Source: Verrucomicrobiota bacterium
GTDB taxonomy: Bacteria; Verrucomicrobiota; Verrucomicrobiia; Opitutales; Opitutaceae
NCBI GenBank assembly: GCA_030832235.1
Contig: JAURJO010000460.1
Coordinates: forward strand, 1-6,204
Length of the DNA stretch: 6,204 bases
Direction of reading: 5' to 3'
Shown here in pieces: positions 1 through 6,204 of the stretch. Within the stretch, counting starts at the first letter, position 1; the number at the start of each line of letters is the position of its first letter. The position numbers and the translations under genes are program-made. A model generated the notes under the pieces. The model ran no database searches. It was not told where the DNA came from and saw nothing but the letters and a program-made list of their open reading frames with translations.

Positions 1-2
1 CT

Positions 3-1301
3 TTGCCGTTGGCGTGGTGGCGGCGCGAGGGAATCGATTCCCGCGGCCTCGGCGCCGCCGTGCTTGGCCTCGCCGTCTATGTGGTGCCGGTGGGCGGACT
101 CATCTTGAGTTACTTTTCCACCACGATGCGCTACCAGACCGACTATGCGGTCGGTCTAGGCCTTCTGGCGCTTATCGGCCTGCTCGCGCTCGAGCGTCGC
201 GCGCGGGCCGCGGGGCACGGGTGGACTCGACTCGTGCGTGTGTCCTTCTGCTTGGCGGCCTTGGTCACCGTTTCCGTGGGCACGCTCGTCGCCTTCGATT
301 ATCACAGCCGCTCGATGCGGCAGCCGTGGTCGCAGGGATGGCAGCTGCTGGCGCGAGGCTCCGAGGAGTTTCTCGCCGAGGCGGGCCGGCGGTTCGGCGC
401 GGTGGACGGCCCCGAAGTACTAAAGACCCGCTTCAATCAACGGCCGACGGGGACGGTTGAGACTTTCTGGCGTCCCGTCGACGACCTCGTGCCGCACCAG
501 GTCCTCGTCGAACACATCGGCGAGCGGCTCATTCGATTCGGGGTGGCGATGGAGAACGCGCCCACGATTTGGGGACGTCCGTTGAAGTGGGATCCCGGCC
601 ACACGCACACCGTCGCGGTGCAGTCGCCGGCGCTTTACCGTCCCGGCGGACACCGTTGGGCCGAGGGCGCGCGCCGGGTGGAGGCGTTTCGCGAACGCAC
701 GGGCATCGCGGTCTGGTTCAGCGGAGGTCGCGCGGTGCAGGCGGTGGGGCGGGAAATCCAGGGAGATCATCGTGCGGGTGGGATGACCGGCCCGAATTTC
801 TCCGGCGAGGTGCGCCAACGTTCATCGCGGTTGTTCCTTCACGACGAGCTCACGCACGGGTTCGCCGATGACCAGGCCCCGCGGGGTGGCGTGCTGCGGA
901 TGCGCGTGGTGCTGCCGTCCGCGATGCGGCCGGAGGGCGAGCCGATCTTCGCCGCAGGGGCGCATTACCGCTCCAACATCCTCTTCGTGGAGCCGGCGCC
1001 GGGTGGAGTGAAGTTCACCTACGAGCGTTACACGATTCCGCGCGTGAGCTCGCCGGTCATCGCGGTGAATCCACGCGGACACGAAATCGAGTTCAGCCTG
1101 CCCTCGTTCAGCCCCGGTGCCTACGGGCATGAGGCAGAGGGGGAAGCGGTTTTAAAAATCGACGGCGTGGAGGTCTTCCGCACTCCCACCATCGGCTACG
1201 AATTCCCCTGGGGCCACGAGCGGCTCGGCAACAACCCGTTCGGCCACACCACCGGCGAACATTTTCGCGGCTGGCTGCTCGACGTGCGCTGGACGCGCTG
1301 A
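3..1301 (+). CDS. Membrane protein with a duplicated beta-rich C-terminal region (5' end outside window)
   Basis: I do not recognise a named family. The frame is open to the left edge with no convincing start (first codon TTG, no visible ribosome binding site), so this is most likely the C-terminal 433 or so residues of a longer protein. Numbering from base 3, hydrophobic segments lie at about residues 16-38, 47-63 and 79-98. The second is preceded by an RYQTDY motif of the kind I associate with the last helices of large multi-pass bacterial membrane proteins. About 330 mostly hydrophilic residues follow. This tail appears to contain two related beta-sandwich-like units, about 142-265 and 305-425, each with a G-x(2)-(I/V)-(R/K)-F strand followed by a P-(G/R)-H-x-(H/E) turn and a SP(A/S)L/LPSF strand. 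A lectin- or laminin-G-like carbohydrate-binding role is possible but inferred only from pattern. It ends in TGA, 8 bp from the stop of the convergent hydrolase gene. Confidence is high that it is coding and low on function. Confidence 0.8.
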   Translation: MPLAWWRREGIDSRGLGAAVLGLAVYVVPVGGLILSYFSTTMRYQTDYAVGLGLLALIGLLALERRARAAGHGWTRLVRVSFCLAALVTVSVGTLVAFDYHSRSMRQPWSQGWQLLARGSEEFLAEAGRRFGAVDGPEVLKTRFNQRPTGTVETFWRPVDDLVPHQVLVEHIGERLIRFGVAMENAPTIWGRPLKWDPGHTHTVAVQSPALYRPGGHRWAEGARRVEAFRERTGIAVWFSGGRAVQAVGREIQGDHRAGGMTGPNFSGEVRQRSSRLFLHDELTHGFADDQAPRGGVLRMRVVLPSAMRPEGEPIFAAGAHYRSNILFVEPAPGGVKFTYERYTIPRVSSPVIAVNPRGHEIEFSLPSFSPGAYGHEAEGEAVLKIDGVEVFRTPTIGYEFPWGHERLGNNPFGHTTGEHFRGWLLDVRWTR

Positions 1302-1316
1302 GTCCCGGGTTAGCGC
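1295..1316. terminator. Possible hairpin spanning both convergent stop codons
   Basis: GCGCTGA (1295-1301) can pair with TTAGCGC (1310-1316) around an 8-nt loop, GTCCCGGG. In the plus-strand RNA this gives seven pairs including one G-U. In the minus-strand RNA one pair becomes an A-C mismatch. The arms contain the TGA of the upstream membrane protein gene and the TAA of the hydrolase gene. No T-tract follows on either side, so it is not a canonical intrinsic terminator. The two genes have no other room for one outside coding sequence. Confidence 0.25.
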
Positions 1317-2497
1317 CGGATGGCGGTGGCCGCGGCGCGTTGGAAGGCGACGCGCACCTCGCTCGCGTCGCTGTTGGGAAAGTTCGCGCGCTGCACCATG
1401 AGGACGTAAGCGACACCTTTGACCGGATCGATCCACGCCTGCGTGCCCCAGGCTCCTCCGTGCCCAAAACTACCCGGCGAAAGCACCTCGGCGGCGCCGG
1501 CGTGCGGGGTCTTCAGGATGCACGTGCCGATGCCCCAGCCGTAGTTGGCGCCGTGTTTGCCGAAGGTTTCGTTCTGAAAAAATCCCGTGGGCAAATCGCC
1601 GGTGACCGAGGAGGACAACGCCTTCACGGCCGTGGCGCTGAGCACCCGTTTGCCTTCACGGACGCCGCCGCCGAGCAGCATCTGGCAGAAACGCACGTAG
1701 TCGTCGGCCGAGCAGAACAGCCCAGCGTTGCCCAGCGGCGGACGGCCCGGCCGGCCGAACTCCGCCCGGGCCGGGGCGGGTTCCAAGGCGCCGGTCTCTT
1801 TGTTGCGCGTGTAGGCCGTCGCGATGCGGGCGCGTTGCGCTTCGTCGGGGTAGAAGGTCGCATCCTTCATGCCGAGAGGATCAAAAATGCGCTCGCGCAC
1901 GAAGACATCGAAGGGCTTGCCGCTGACAACCTCGACGATGCGACCGGCGAGGTTGATGCCCGACTGGCAGTACTTCCACTGCGCGCCCGGCTCGAATTGC
2001 ATACGGGCGGCCAGCCAGAGTGGGACAAGATCCGCGAGCGTTCGGGCCTCAAGGGCAGCCGGACCGGACGCCTCACCCAGGCCCGAGGTGTGGGAAAGGA
2101 TCTGGGTGATCGTGAGGTTGGCGGGCCGCCCGGAGGGCGTTTTCAACGCGGCGAACTCCGGAAGGTATTTCGCGACGGGATCGCCGACGGAGAGTTTGCC
2201 CTCGTCCTGCAGGATCAGGATCGCCGCGCCGGTCACGGGTTTGGTCATGGATGCGATCCAGAACAACGCATCGGCGGGCATCGGCTTGCCGGTCGCCAGG
2301 TCGGCGCGACCCGTGGCTTCGCGATGAAGCACGCGATCGGCGGTCGCCACTATCGTCACCGCACCGGCGATTTCGCGGCGCGCTATCATCTCCTGCATCG
2401 CGGCGCCGATTCCCGGCAAGACCGGCGCGGCGGGCAGAGCGGCAGCGGAAAACGTGGCGAGGAGGAAGGAGGCGGGGAGGAGGAGGCGCGCGTTCAT
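1310..2497 (-). CDS. Exported serine hydrolase, beta-lactamase class C / PBP-like family
   Basis: This is a complete 395-residue protein. The family includes class C beta-lactamases, D-Ala-D-Ala carboxypeptidases and family VIII esterases, all using an acyl-enzyme on the SxxK serine. Residues 1-23 look like a Sec signal peptide (MNAR, hydrophobic run, then ALPA/AP), placing it in the periplasm or outside. The catalytic SMTK motif is at S83-K86, in the context FWIASMTKPVTG. LSHTSGL at 134-140 is typical of the family. The second motif reads Y176-C-Q, with the usual Asn replaced by Gln, followed by SGINLAGRIVE. The third motif is H346-G-G, the HxG form seen in the esterase/peptidase branch in place of KTG. 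Length and motif spacing are normal. The ATG is supported by the signal peptide and the abrupt loss of coding pattern upstream. No Shine-Dalgarno is seen, and a perfect dyad sits 3 nt before the ATG. Actual substrate cannot be told from sequence, and a true beta-lactamase is unlikely given HGG. Confidence 0.93.
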   Translation of the reverse strand: MNARLLLPASFLLATFSAAALPAAPVLPGIGAAMQEMIARREIAGAVTIVATADRVLHREATGRADLATGKPMPADALFWIASMTKPVTGAAILILQDEGKLSVGDPVAKYLPEFAALKTPSGRPANLTITQILSHTSGLGEASGPAALEARTLADLVPLWLAARMQFEPGAQWKYCQSGINLAGRIVEVVSGKPFDVFVRERIFDPLGMKDATFYPDEAQRARIATAYTRNKETGALEPAPARAEFGRPGRPPLGNAGLFCSADDYVRFCQMLLGGGVREGKRVLSATAVKALSSSVTGDLPTGFFQNETFGKHGANYGWGIGTCILKTPHAGAAEVLSPGSFGHGGAWGTQAWIDPVKGVAYVLMVQRANFPNSDASEVRVAFQRAAATAIRR

Positions 2498-2629
2498 GGG
2501 GTTGCGCTGAGCGCAACGGCGCGACTTTGGTGAAGCGAGCCCGAATCCGAACGGAGCAAAACGTGTTCGCGCCTGTTTTCCGTTGCGGGGGCAGGGAGCG
2601 GGTCTTCAATCCCGACTTCTTTCCACTGC
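2498..2629. other. Divergent intergenic region between the hydrolase gene and smc
   Basis: These 132 bp must hold the start signals for both flanking genes. For smc, the best sigma70-like pair I can find is TTGCGG (2583-2588) and TTCAAT (2605-2610) with a 16-bp spacer, matching consensus at 3/6 and 4/6, which is weak. A purine run AGGGAG (2593-2598) lies about 31 nt before the smc ATG, too far to be a normal Shine-Dalgarno. The 19 nt just before the ATG are pyrimidine-rich instead. No good promoter was found for the hydrolase. A weak 5-bp inverted repeat, AAAAC (2558-2562) / GTTTT (2575-2579), is also present. No small ORF here looks real. Confidence 0.6.
2501..2517. promoter_or_regulatory. 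Perfect 7-bp dyad abutting the hydrolase start codon
   Basis: GTTGCGC (2501-2507), spacer TGA, GCGCAAC (2511-2517) is a perfect inverted repeat that ends 3 bp before the hydrolase ATG on the minus strand. In that mRNA it would form a stable 7-bp hairpin with a UCA loop, exactly where a ribosome binding site would normally lie. It could act as an operator for a dimeric repressor or as a translational hairpin. Chance occurrence in GC-rich DNA is possible but less likely for seven uninterrupted pairs at this position. Confidence 0.4.
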
Positions 2630-5600
2630 ATGTATCTCAAGGCGCTCAAGCTGCACGGGTTCAAAAGCTTCGCGGATCCCACCACCCTTAAGTTTGAGCC
2701 CGGCGTGACCGCCGTTGTCGGCCCCAATGGTTGCGGCAAGTCCAACATTGCGGACTCCATCCGCTGGGTGCTGGGCGAACAAAGCGCGAAGGCCCTGCGC
2801 GGTGGCAAGATGCAGGACGTCATTTTCGAGGGCGCCGATACCCGGAAGCCGGCGCAGATCTGCGAGGTTTCCCTGCTTCTCACCGAGTGCGAAAAGCAGC
2901 TTGGCAGCGAGTTTCACGAGATCGAGATCACCCGCCGCGTGCACCGCGACGGCCAGAGCGAGTACGCCTTCAACGGCCAGCCGTGCCGGCTGAAGGACAT
3001 CCAGAAGCTCTTCATGGACACCGGCGTGGGCCGGACGAGTTACTCGATCATGGCGCAGGGCCAGATCGACCAGATCCTGTCGTCGAAGCCGGAGGAACGC
3101 CGCGCAGTGTTCGAGGAGGCCGCCGGAATCACCAAGTACAAGTCACAGCGCCGCGAAGCTCTGCAGAAGCTCGCCCTCACGGATCAAAACCTTGCCCGCG
3201 TGGCCGACGTGATCGGTGAGGTCTCGCGCCAGATCAGCAGCCTCCGCCGGCAGGCCGCCAAGGCGATGCGTTTCAAGCGGCTCAGCCACCGGTTGCGCCA
3301 CCTCGCGCTCGCGTGGAGCGGACGCCAGCACTCCGAGTTGGCGGCGACGCTGGCGGATCTGGAAAGCCGCGTGACCGTACTACGGGCGGCGGCCGACGAG
3401 CGTCGGGCCGGTTTCGAGGCGCAGGAGAATGCGCTCGCGGAGCGTCGGGCGTTGCGCGGCCGCCTCGGCCAGCGCGTGCAGGACGCGCAGCAATCCGTCT
3501 TCGACGTGCGTTCCCAGCGCGAAGCCGCCGAGAACGGCGCCAATCTTGCCGAGATCAAACGCGCCGGTCTTGAGGACCGTCTGGCATCTTCCCGCGGCAG
3601 CATTGATGAGCTGGAGATGCAGCTGCGCGAGGTCGCCGCGCAGGCCGACACCGGCGCGCAGGACAAGCAGCAGCAGCTCGAGCTGCTCGGCGGCAGCGAC
3701 GCCGCCTTCCAGCAGCGCAACCGTGAGCTGGGCATCACCGAGGGCGAACTCTCGCGGCTGGAGCAGGAGCTCAACCAGGCCAAGTTCGAGCTGCTCCAGA
3801 TGGAAAGCACGGTGGCGCGACTGCGCGCCGATTGCTCGGGCTACGAGGTCGACCAGAAGACCAGCGTCCATAAGCACGACCTGCTCGCGCAGGAACTCAC
3901 CGGCGTCCGCGCCCAGCGCGAAGCCGCGGAACAGCTCGCCGCCGAGGCCACGGCCCGCGTCGAGGACGCCTTGGCCGCCCGCGCCCGCGCCAACGACGAG
4001 AGCGCCGCGGCGCAGCAGGCGGTCACCGATCTCACCCGCGAGTTCCGCGACTCCCAGCGCCGGCTGCAGGAAATCGATCGTCAGCTCGCCCAGCGCACCG
4101 CGCGTCTTCGGCTACTGCAGCAGTTGCAGGAAAAGTGGGAAGGGTTCGGCGAGGGCGCGAAGGCCGTGTTACAGGGCCGTTTGGACACTGCGCTCGCCGG
4201 CGCGAAGGTGGTTCCCATCACCCACGGGCTTTCGGTGAAGGCGGACTTCGGCAAGGCGGTCGAGGCGATCCTTGGCTCCGCCGCCGAGGCGATCAGCGTG
4301 GCCGAGCTCGGCACCGCGCTACGAATTTTGGCTCAACTGGAGACCGAGCAGATCGGTGCCGCCGTTTTGCGTGTCACCGAGATGGGACTGCGCACCGAAG
4401 GATTCCACGAGCTGCCGCCAGGGTTGGTGCCGGCGGTTTCCGCTTTGGGTGATGTCGACCCGGCCCATCCGGCGCTCGGTGTTCTGCGCGAATCCTACAT
4501 CGCCGAGGATCTCGGCGCGTTCCTTGAGTTCTGGAAGGCCAATCCGGCCTTTCCGTTCCTCGCCGTCGCCACGCGCAAGGGTGACCTGGTCGATCGTCGT
4601 GGTTTGGTCTTTGGTGGTCACCACGGCAATCGCCGCTCGGCCCAGAGCATCGTTCAGCGTGAGATCGACCTGCGTGAGACCTCGCGCCTGCTGGCCGATG
4701 ACCAAAAGGTTCACGACGACCAGAAGACGGCTATCGATGCGCTCACGGCGCGCCTCACCGAGGCTGAGCAGGTTGTCGAGCAGCGTCGGGCGGACGTCCT
4801 TTCCGCGACCCAGGCCCTCGCCTCCGTGCAGGCCGAGGAGCGGGGCGCGCGTCGTAACGCCGACGACGTGGGCACGCGGCTCACGCGGATGGAGTCGGAG
4901 CTCGCCGCGCTGGAGCAGGCACGCAACGAGGCGCACGCCCGGTGGGAAAAGGCGCAGGCGGGCTTGGCCGAGGCTGAGACCGCCGCGGCCGCGCGCCGCG
5001 AGGATATCCGCCGGCTTGAGACGCGGATCACGGAGGTGCGCACCGATCGCGATTTGAAGCGCGAGACGCTCGCGCAGGCCCGCCTCGAGCTCGCCGAGAG
5101 GCGCCAAAAGGTCGAAGTCATCGACCGCGGTCTCGGCGAAATGCAGCGCCGTAGGTTTCAGCTGAACGAACTGCTCGTGCAACGACAGCTTGAGATCGAG
5201 TCGTGGACCGAGCAAGTCACCCAGCTCGGTCACGAAGCCGCCGTGCAGCGCGAGCGGGCGGCGGCGCTCGCGGAGACGCTGCAGGTTTCGCAGGAACAGG
5301 TGGAAGCCGCGCGGCGCGAGCTGTCCGAGGCGGAGAGCGGCATCTCCGGTCTGGAGTCGGCCCAGCAAGCGGTGCGGCAGGAGTCCGAGCGCGCCTTCCA
5401 GGAATTGAGCACCCACGAGGTGCGTTTGGCGGAAACGCGCCAGCGGGTGGAGTTCCTCGCCGAGGAGGCGATGCGCGAGTTCCAGACCGCCATCGGCACC
5501 GTTGATTGGCGCATGCAGCTCTGGCGCGCGGAGGATGAGCCCGAGGGGATGAAGACCCTCGATCTCGACGAGGAAGACGACGAGGGTGGCGAACCTAACC

Positions 5601-6204
5601 CCGCTGCGGCGATGCCCGCGGAGGGTGAGGCGACCGAGGCCGCCCCGCGGCGCCGGCGCCGTCGCAAGGAGCCGCGCGGCGAGCCCTCCGAGAAGGATTT
5701 GGCGGCACTGGATTCGACCGATTGGACCGCCGTGAAGGCCGAGGTTGAGGCGCTGCGGCAGCGCGTGGGCGGACTGGGCGCGGTGAACCTCGTCGCCATC
5801 GAGGAATACGCCGAGCTCAAGCAACGCCACGACTTCCTCACCGGGCAGGTCACCGATCTGAACACCGCGAAGGCCGAGCTGATCAAAGCCATCGACGAGA
5901 TCAACCAGACCTCGCTCCGGCAGTTCCAGGTGACGTTTGAGCAGATCCGGAAGAACTTCGAGTACACCTTCCACACCCTGTTCGGCGGCGGACGGGCGCA
6001 CCTCGAGCTCATCCAGGCCGAGGACATCCTCGAGAGCGGCATCGAGATCGTGGCGCAGCCGCCGGGCACCAAGCTCAAGGGCATCTCCCTGCTTTCCGGC
6101 GGACAGAAAACGCTAACCGCGGTCGCGCTGCTGTTCGCCCTCTACATGGTGAAGCCGTCGCCGTTCTGCTTGCTCGACGAGCTGGATGCTCCGCTCGACG
6201 AGTC
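2630..6204 (+). CDS. smc: Chromosome partition protein SMC (3' end outside window)
   Basis: SMC is the ATPase that, as a dimer with ScpA/ScpB, loops and segregates the bacterial chromosome. There are 1191 codons here without a stop. The N-terminal head opens with MYLKALKLHGFKSF, which fixes the ATG start. Walker A GPNGCGKS is at 31-38, an Arg-finger candidate is R57 (KALRGG), the Q-loop is AQGQ around Q143, and EEAAGITKYK is at 162-171. Coiled-coil arm 1 runs about 172-500. The hinge is about 503-670, from WEGFGEGAK to VFGGHHG. Arm 2 runs about 670-960. The joint motif GAVNLVAIEEY begins at 1050 and FGGGR is at 1118-1122. The ABC signature LSGGQ is at 1155-1159 and Walker B CLLDELDAP has D1183 and catalytic E1184. 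Bacterial SMCs usually total about 1150-1200 residues. With roughly 60-70 residues still missing, this one would be about 1250, partly because of a charged insertion at about 968-1023. The hinge motif usually reading LGGRLQ is LGSAAE here. No scpA or scpB is in the window. Confidence 0.98.
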   Translation, partial: MYLKALKLHGFKSFADPTTLKFEPGVTAVVGPNGCGKSNIADSIRWVLGEQSAKALRGGKMQDVIFEGADTRKPAQICEVSLLLTECEKQLGSEFHEIEITRRVHRDGQSEYAFNGQPCRLKDIQKLFMDTGVGRTSYSIMAQGQIDQILSSKPEERRAVFEEAAGITKYKSQRREALQKLALTDQNLARVADVIGEVSRQISSLRRQAAKAMRFKRLSHRLRHLALAWSGRQHSELAATLADLESRVTVLRAAADERRAGFEAQENALAERRALRGRLGQRVQDAQQSVFDVRSQREAAENGANLAEIKRAGLEDRLASSRGSIDELEMQLREVAAQADTGAQDKQQQLELLGGSDAAFQQRNRELGITEGELSRLEQELNQAKFELLQMESTVARLRADCSGYEVDQKTSVHKHDLLAQELTGVRAQREAAEQLAAEATARVEDALAARARANDESAAAQQAVTDLTREFRDSQRRLQEIDRQLAQRTARLRLLQQLQEKWEGFGEGAKAVLQGRLDTALAGAKVVPITHGLSVKADFGKAVEAILGSAAEAISVAELGTALRILAQLETEQIGAAVLRVTEMGLRTEGFHELPPGLVPAVSALGDVDPAHPALGVLRESYIAEDLGAFLEFWKANPAFPFLAVATRKGDLVDRRGLVFGGHHGNRRSAQSIVQREIDLRETSRLLADDQKVHDDQKTAIDALTARLTEAEQVVEQRRADVLSATQALASVQAEERGARRNADDVGTRLTRMESELAALEQARNEAHARWEKAQAGLAEAETAAAARREDIRRLETRITEVRTDRDLKRETLAQARLELAERRQKVEVIDRGLGEMQRRRFQLNELLVQRQLEIESWTEQVTQLGHEAAVQRERAAALAETLQVSQEQVEAARRELSEAESGISGLESAQQAVRQESERAFQELSTHEVRLAETRQRVEFLAEEAMREFQTAIGTVDWRMQLWRAEDEPEGMKTLDLDEEDDEGGEPNPAAAMPAEGEATEAAPRRRRRRKEPRGEPSEKDLAALDSTDWTAVKAEVEALRQRVGGLGAVNLVAIEEYAELKQRHDFLTGQVTDLNTAKAELIKAIDEINQTSLRQFQVTFEQIRKNFEYTFHTLFGGGRAHLELIQAEDILESGIEIVAQPPGTKLKGISLLSGGQKTLTAVALLFALYMVKPSPFCLLDELDAPLDE
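5531..5698 (+). other. Charged low-complexity insertion in SMC
   Basis: SMC residues about 968-1023 break the coiled-coil pattern. An acidic stretch (968-988, containing DLDEEDDEGGE) is followed by an Ala/Glu/Pro stretch, then six consecutive arginines and a lysine (1007-1013), then KEPRGEPSEK-type sequence. Coiled coil precedes it and the conserved joint/head sequence follows. It is probably a disordered loop projecting from the joint. The reading frame is maintained and the codon use matches the rest of the gene, so it is not a frameshift artefact. Confidence 0.75.
5648..5665 (+). repeat. Hexanucleotide tandem repeat CGGCGC x3 (last copy one mismatch)
   Basis: CGGCGC CGGCGC CGTCGC encodes the six-Arg run inside the SMC insertion. 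Bases 5648-5661 are also a perfect 14-bp palindrome with two GGCGCC sites. Being a multiple of three, unit gain or loss would stay in frame and change the Arg count by two. Confidence 0.7.

Noticed and set aside
1340..2533. Long plus-strand open frame (397 codons) antisense to the hydrolase
   Set aside because: It is a GC-rich shadow. Its translation is Arg/Gly-rich with no domain signature, while the opposite strand carries a signal peptide and all catalytic motifs.
2528..2607. tRNA-like sequence on the minus strand ending in TTCACCA with a TTCGGATT T-loop look
   Set aside because: A 4-bp acceptor match and partial T-arm can be drawn, but the T-stem has a C-C mismatch, there is no D-arm with GG, and the only anticodon-like stem has a 12-nt loop. 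It is not a tRNA, and there is no sign of an integrated element to make it an attachment site.
3429..5057. Overlapping plus-strand Arg/Ser/Pro-rich open frames (3429-4238 and 4272-5057) within smc
   Set aside because: They are out-of-frame readings of smc with typical high-GC shadow composition; the smc frame is continuous through both.
4319..6001. Long minus-strand open frame (560 codons) inside smc
   Set aside because: It is antisense to the SMC coiled coil and insertion; its Leu/Arg/Gly-rich repetitive translation mirrors GAG/CTC codons of the coiled coil. No plausible start signal.
2630..6204. SMC-like ATPase as part of a defence system (for example Wadjet JetC or a RecN/SbcC-type protein)
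   Set aside because: Full-length canonical SMC features (KLHGFKSF start, hinge, GAVNLVAIEEY joint, DELDAPLD Walker B) fit housekeeping SMC, and no JetA/B/D-like neighbour is visible.

Overview
This is a GC-rich, ordinary-looking chromosomal segment holding three genes. Two are cut by the window edges. The most recognisable gene is smc, the chromosome condensation ATPase. Its C-terminal signature (LLSGGQKT, then CLLDELDAPLDES), the GC-rich codon use, and the lack of a well-spaced Shine-Dalgarno before smc or the hydrolase gene would fit Verrucomicrobiota, perhaps Opitutaceae. That lineage call is an inference from memory of family signatures and has not been searched.

Layout. (1) Bases 3-1301, plus strand: the C-terminal part of a membrane protein with three visible transmembrane helices and a long, probably extracytoplasmic, beta-rich tail that looks internally duplicated. 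(2) Bases 1310-2497, minus strand: a complete, probably exported serine hydrolase of the beta-lactamase / penicillin-binding-protein-like fold. It converges on gene 1 with only 8 bp between the stop codons, and a small hairpin spans both stops. (3) Bases 2498-2629: a 132-bp divergent intergenic region. It holds a perfect 7-bp dyad with a 3-nt spacer immediately before the hydrolase start codon. (4) Bases 2630-6204, plus strand: smc, open to the window edge, with 1191 codons present and the last segment of the C-terminal head missing. The frame was read codon by codon and has no stop or frameshift.

The three genes show no obvious functional link. The first two face each other, smc is transcribed away from the hydrolase, and nothing suggests an operon. 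No mobile element, CRISPR array, tRNA, rRNA or defence cassette was seen, and I found no convincing undescribed multi-gene system. The points most worth a second look are an acidic-then-Arg-rich insertion in SMC just before its C-terminal joint/head, the dyad abutting the hydrolase start, and the duplicated domain in the membrane protein.
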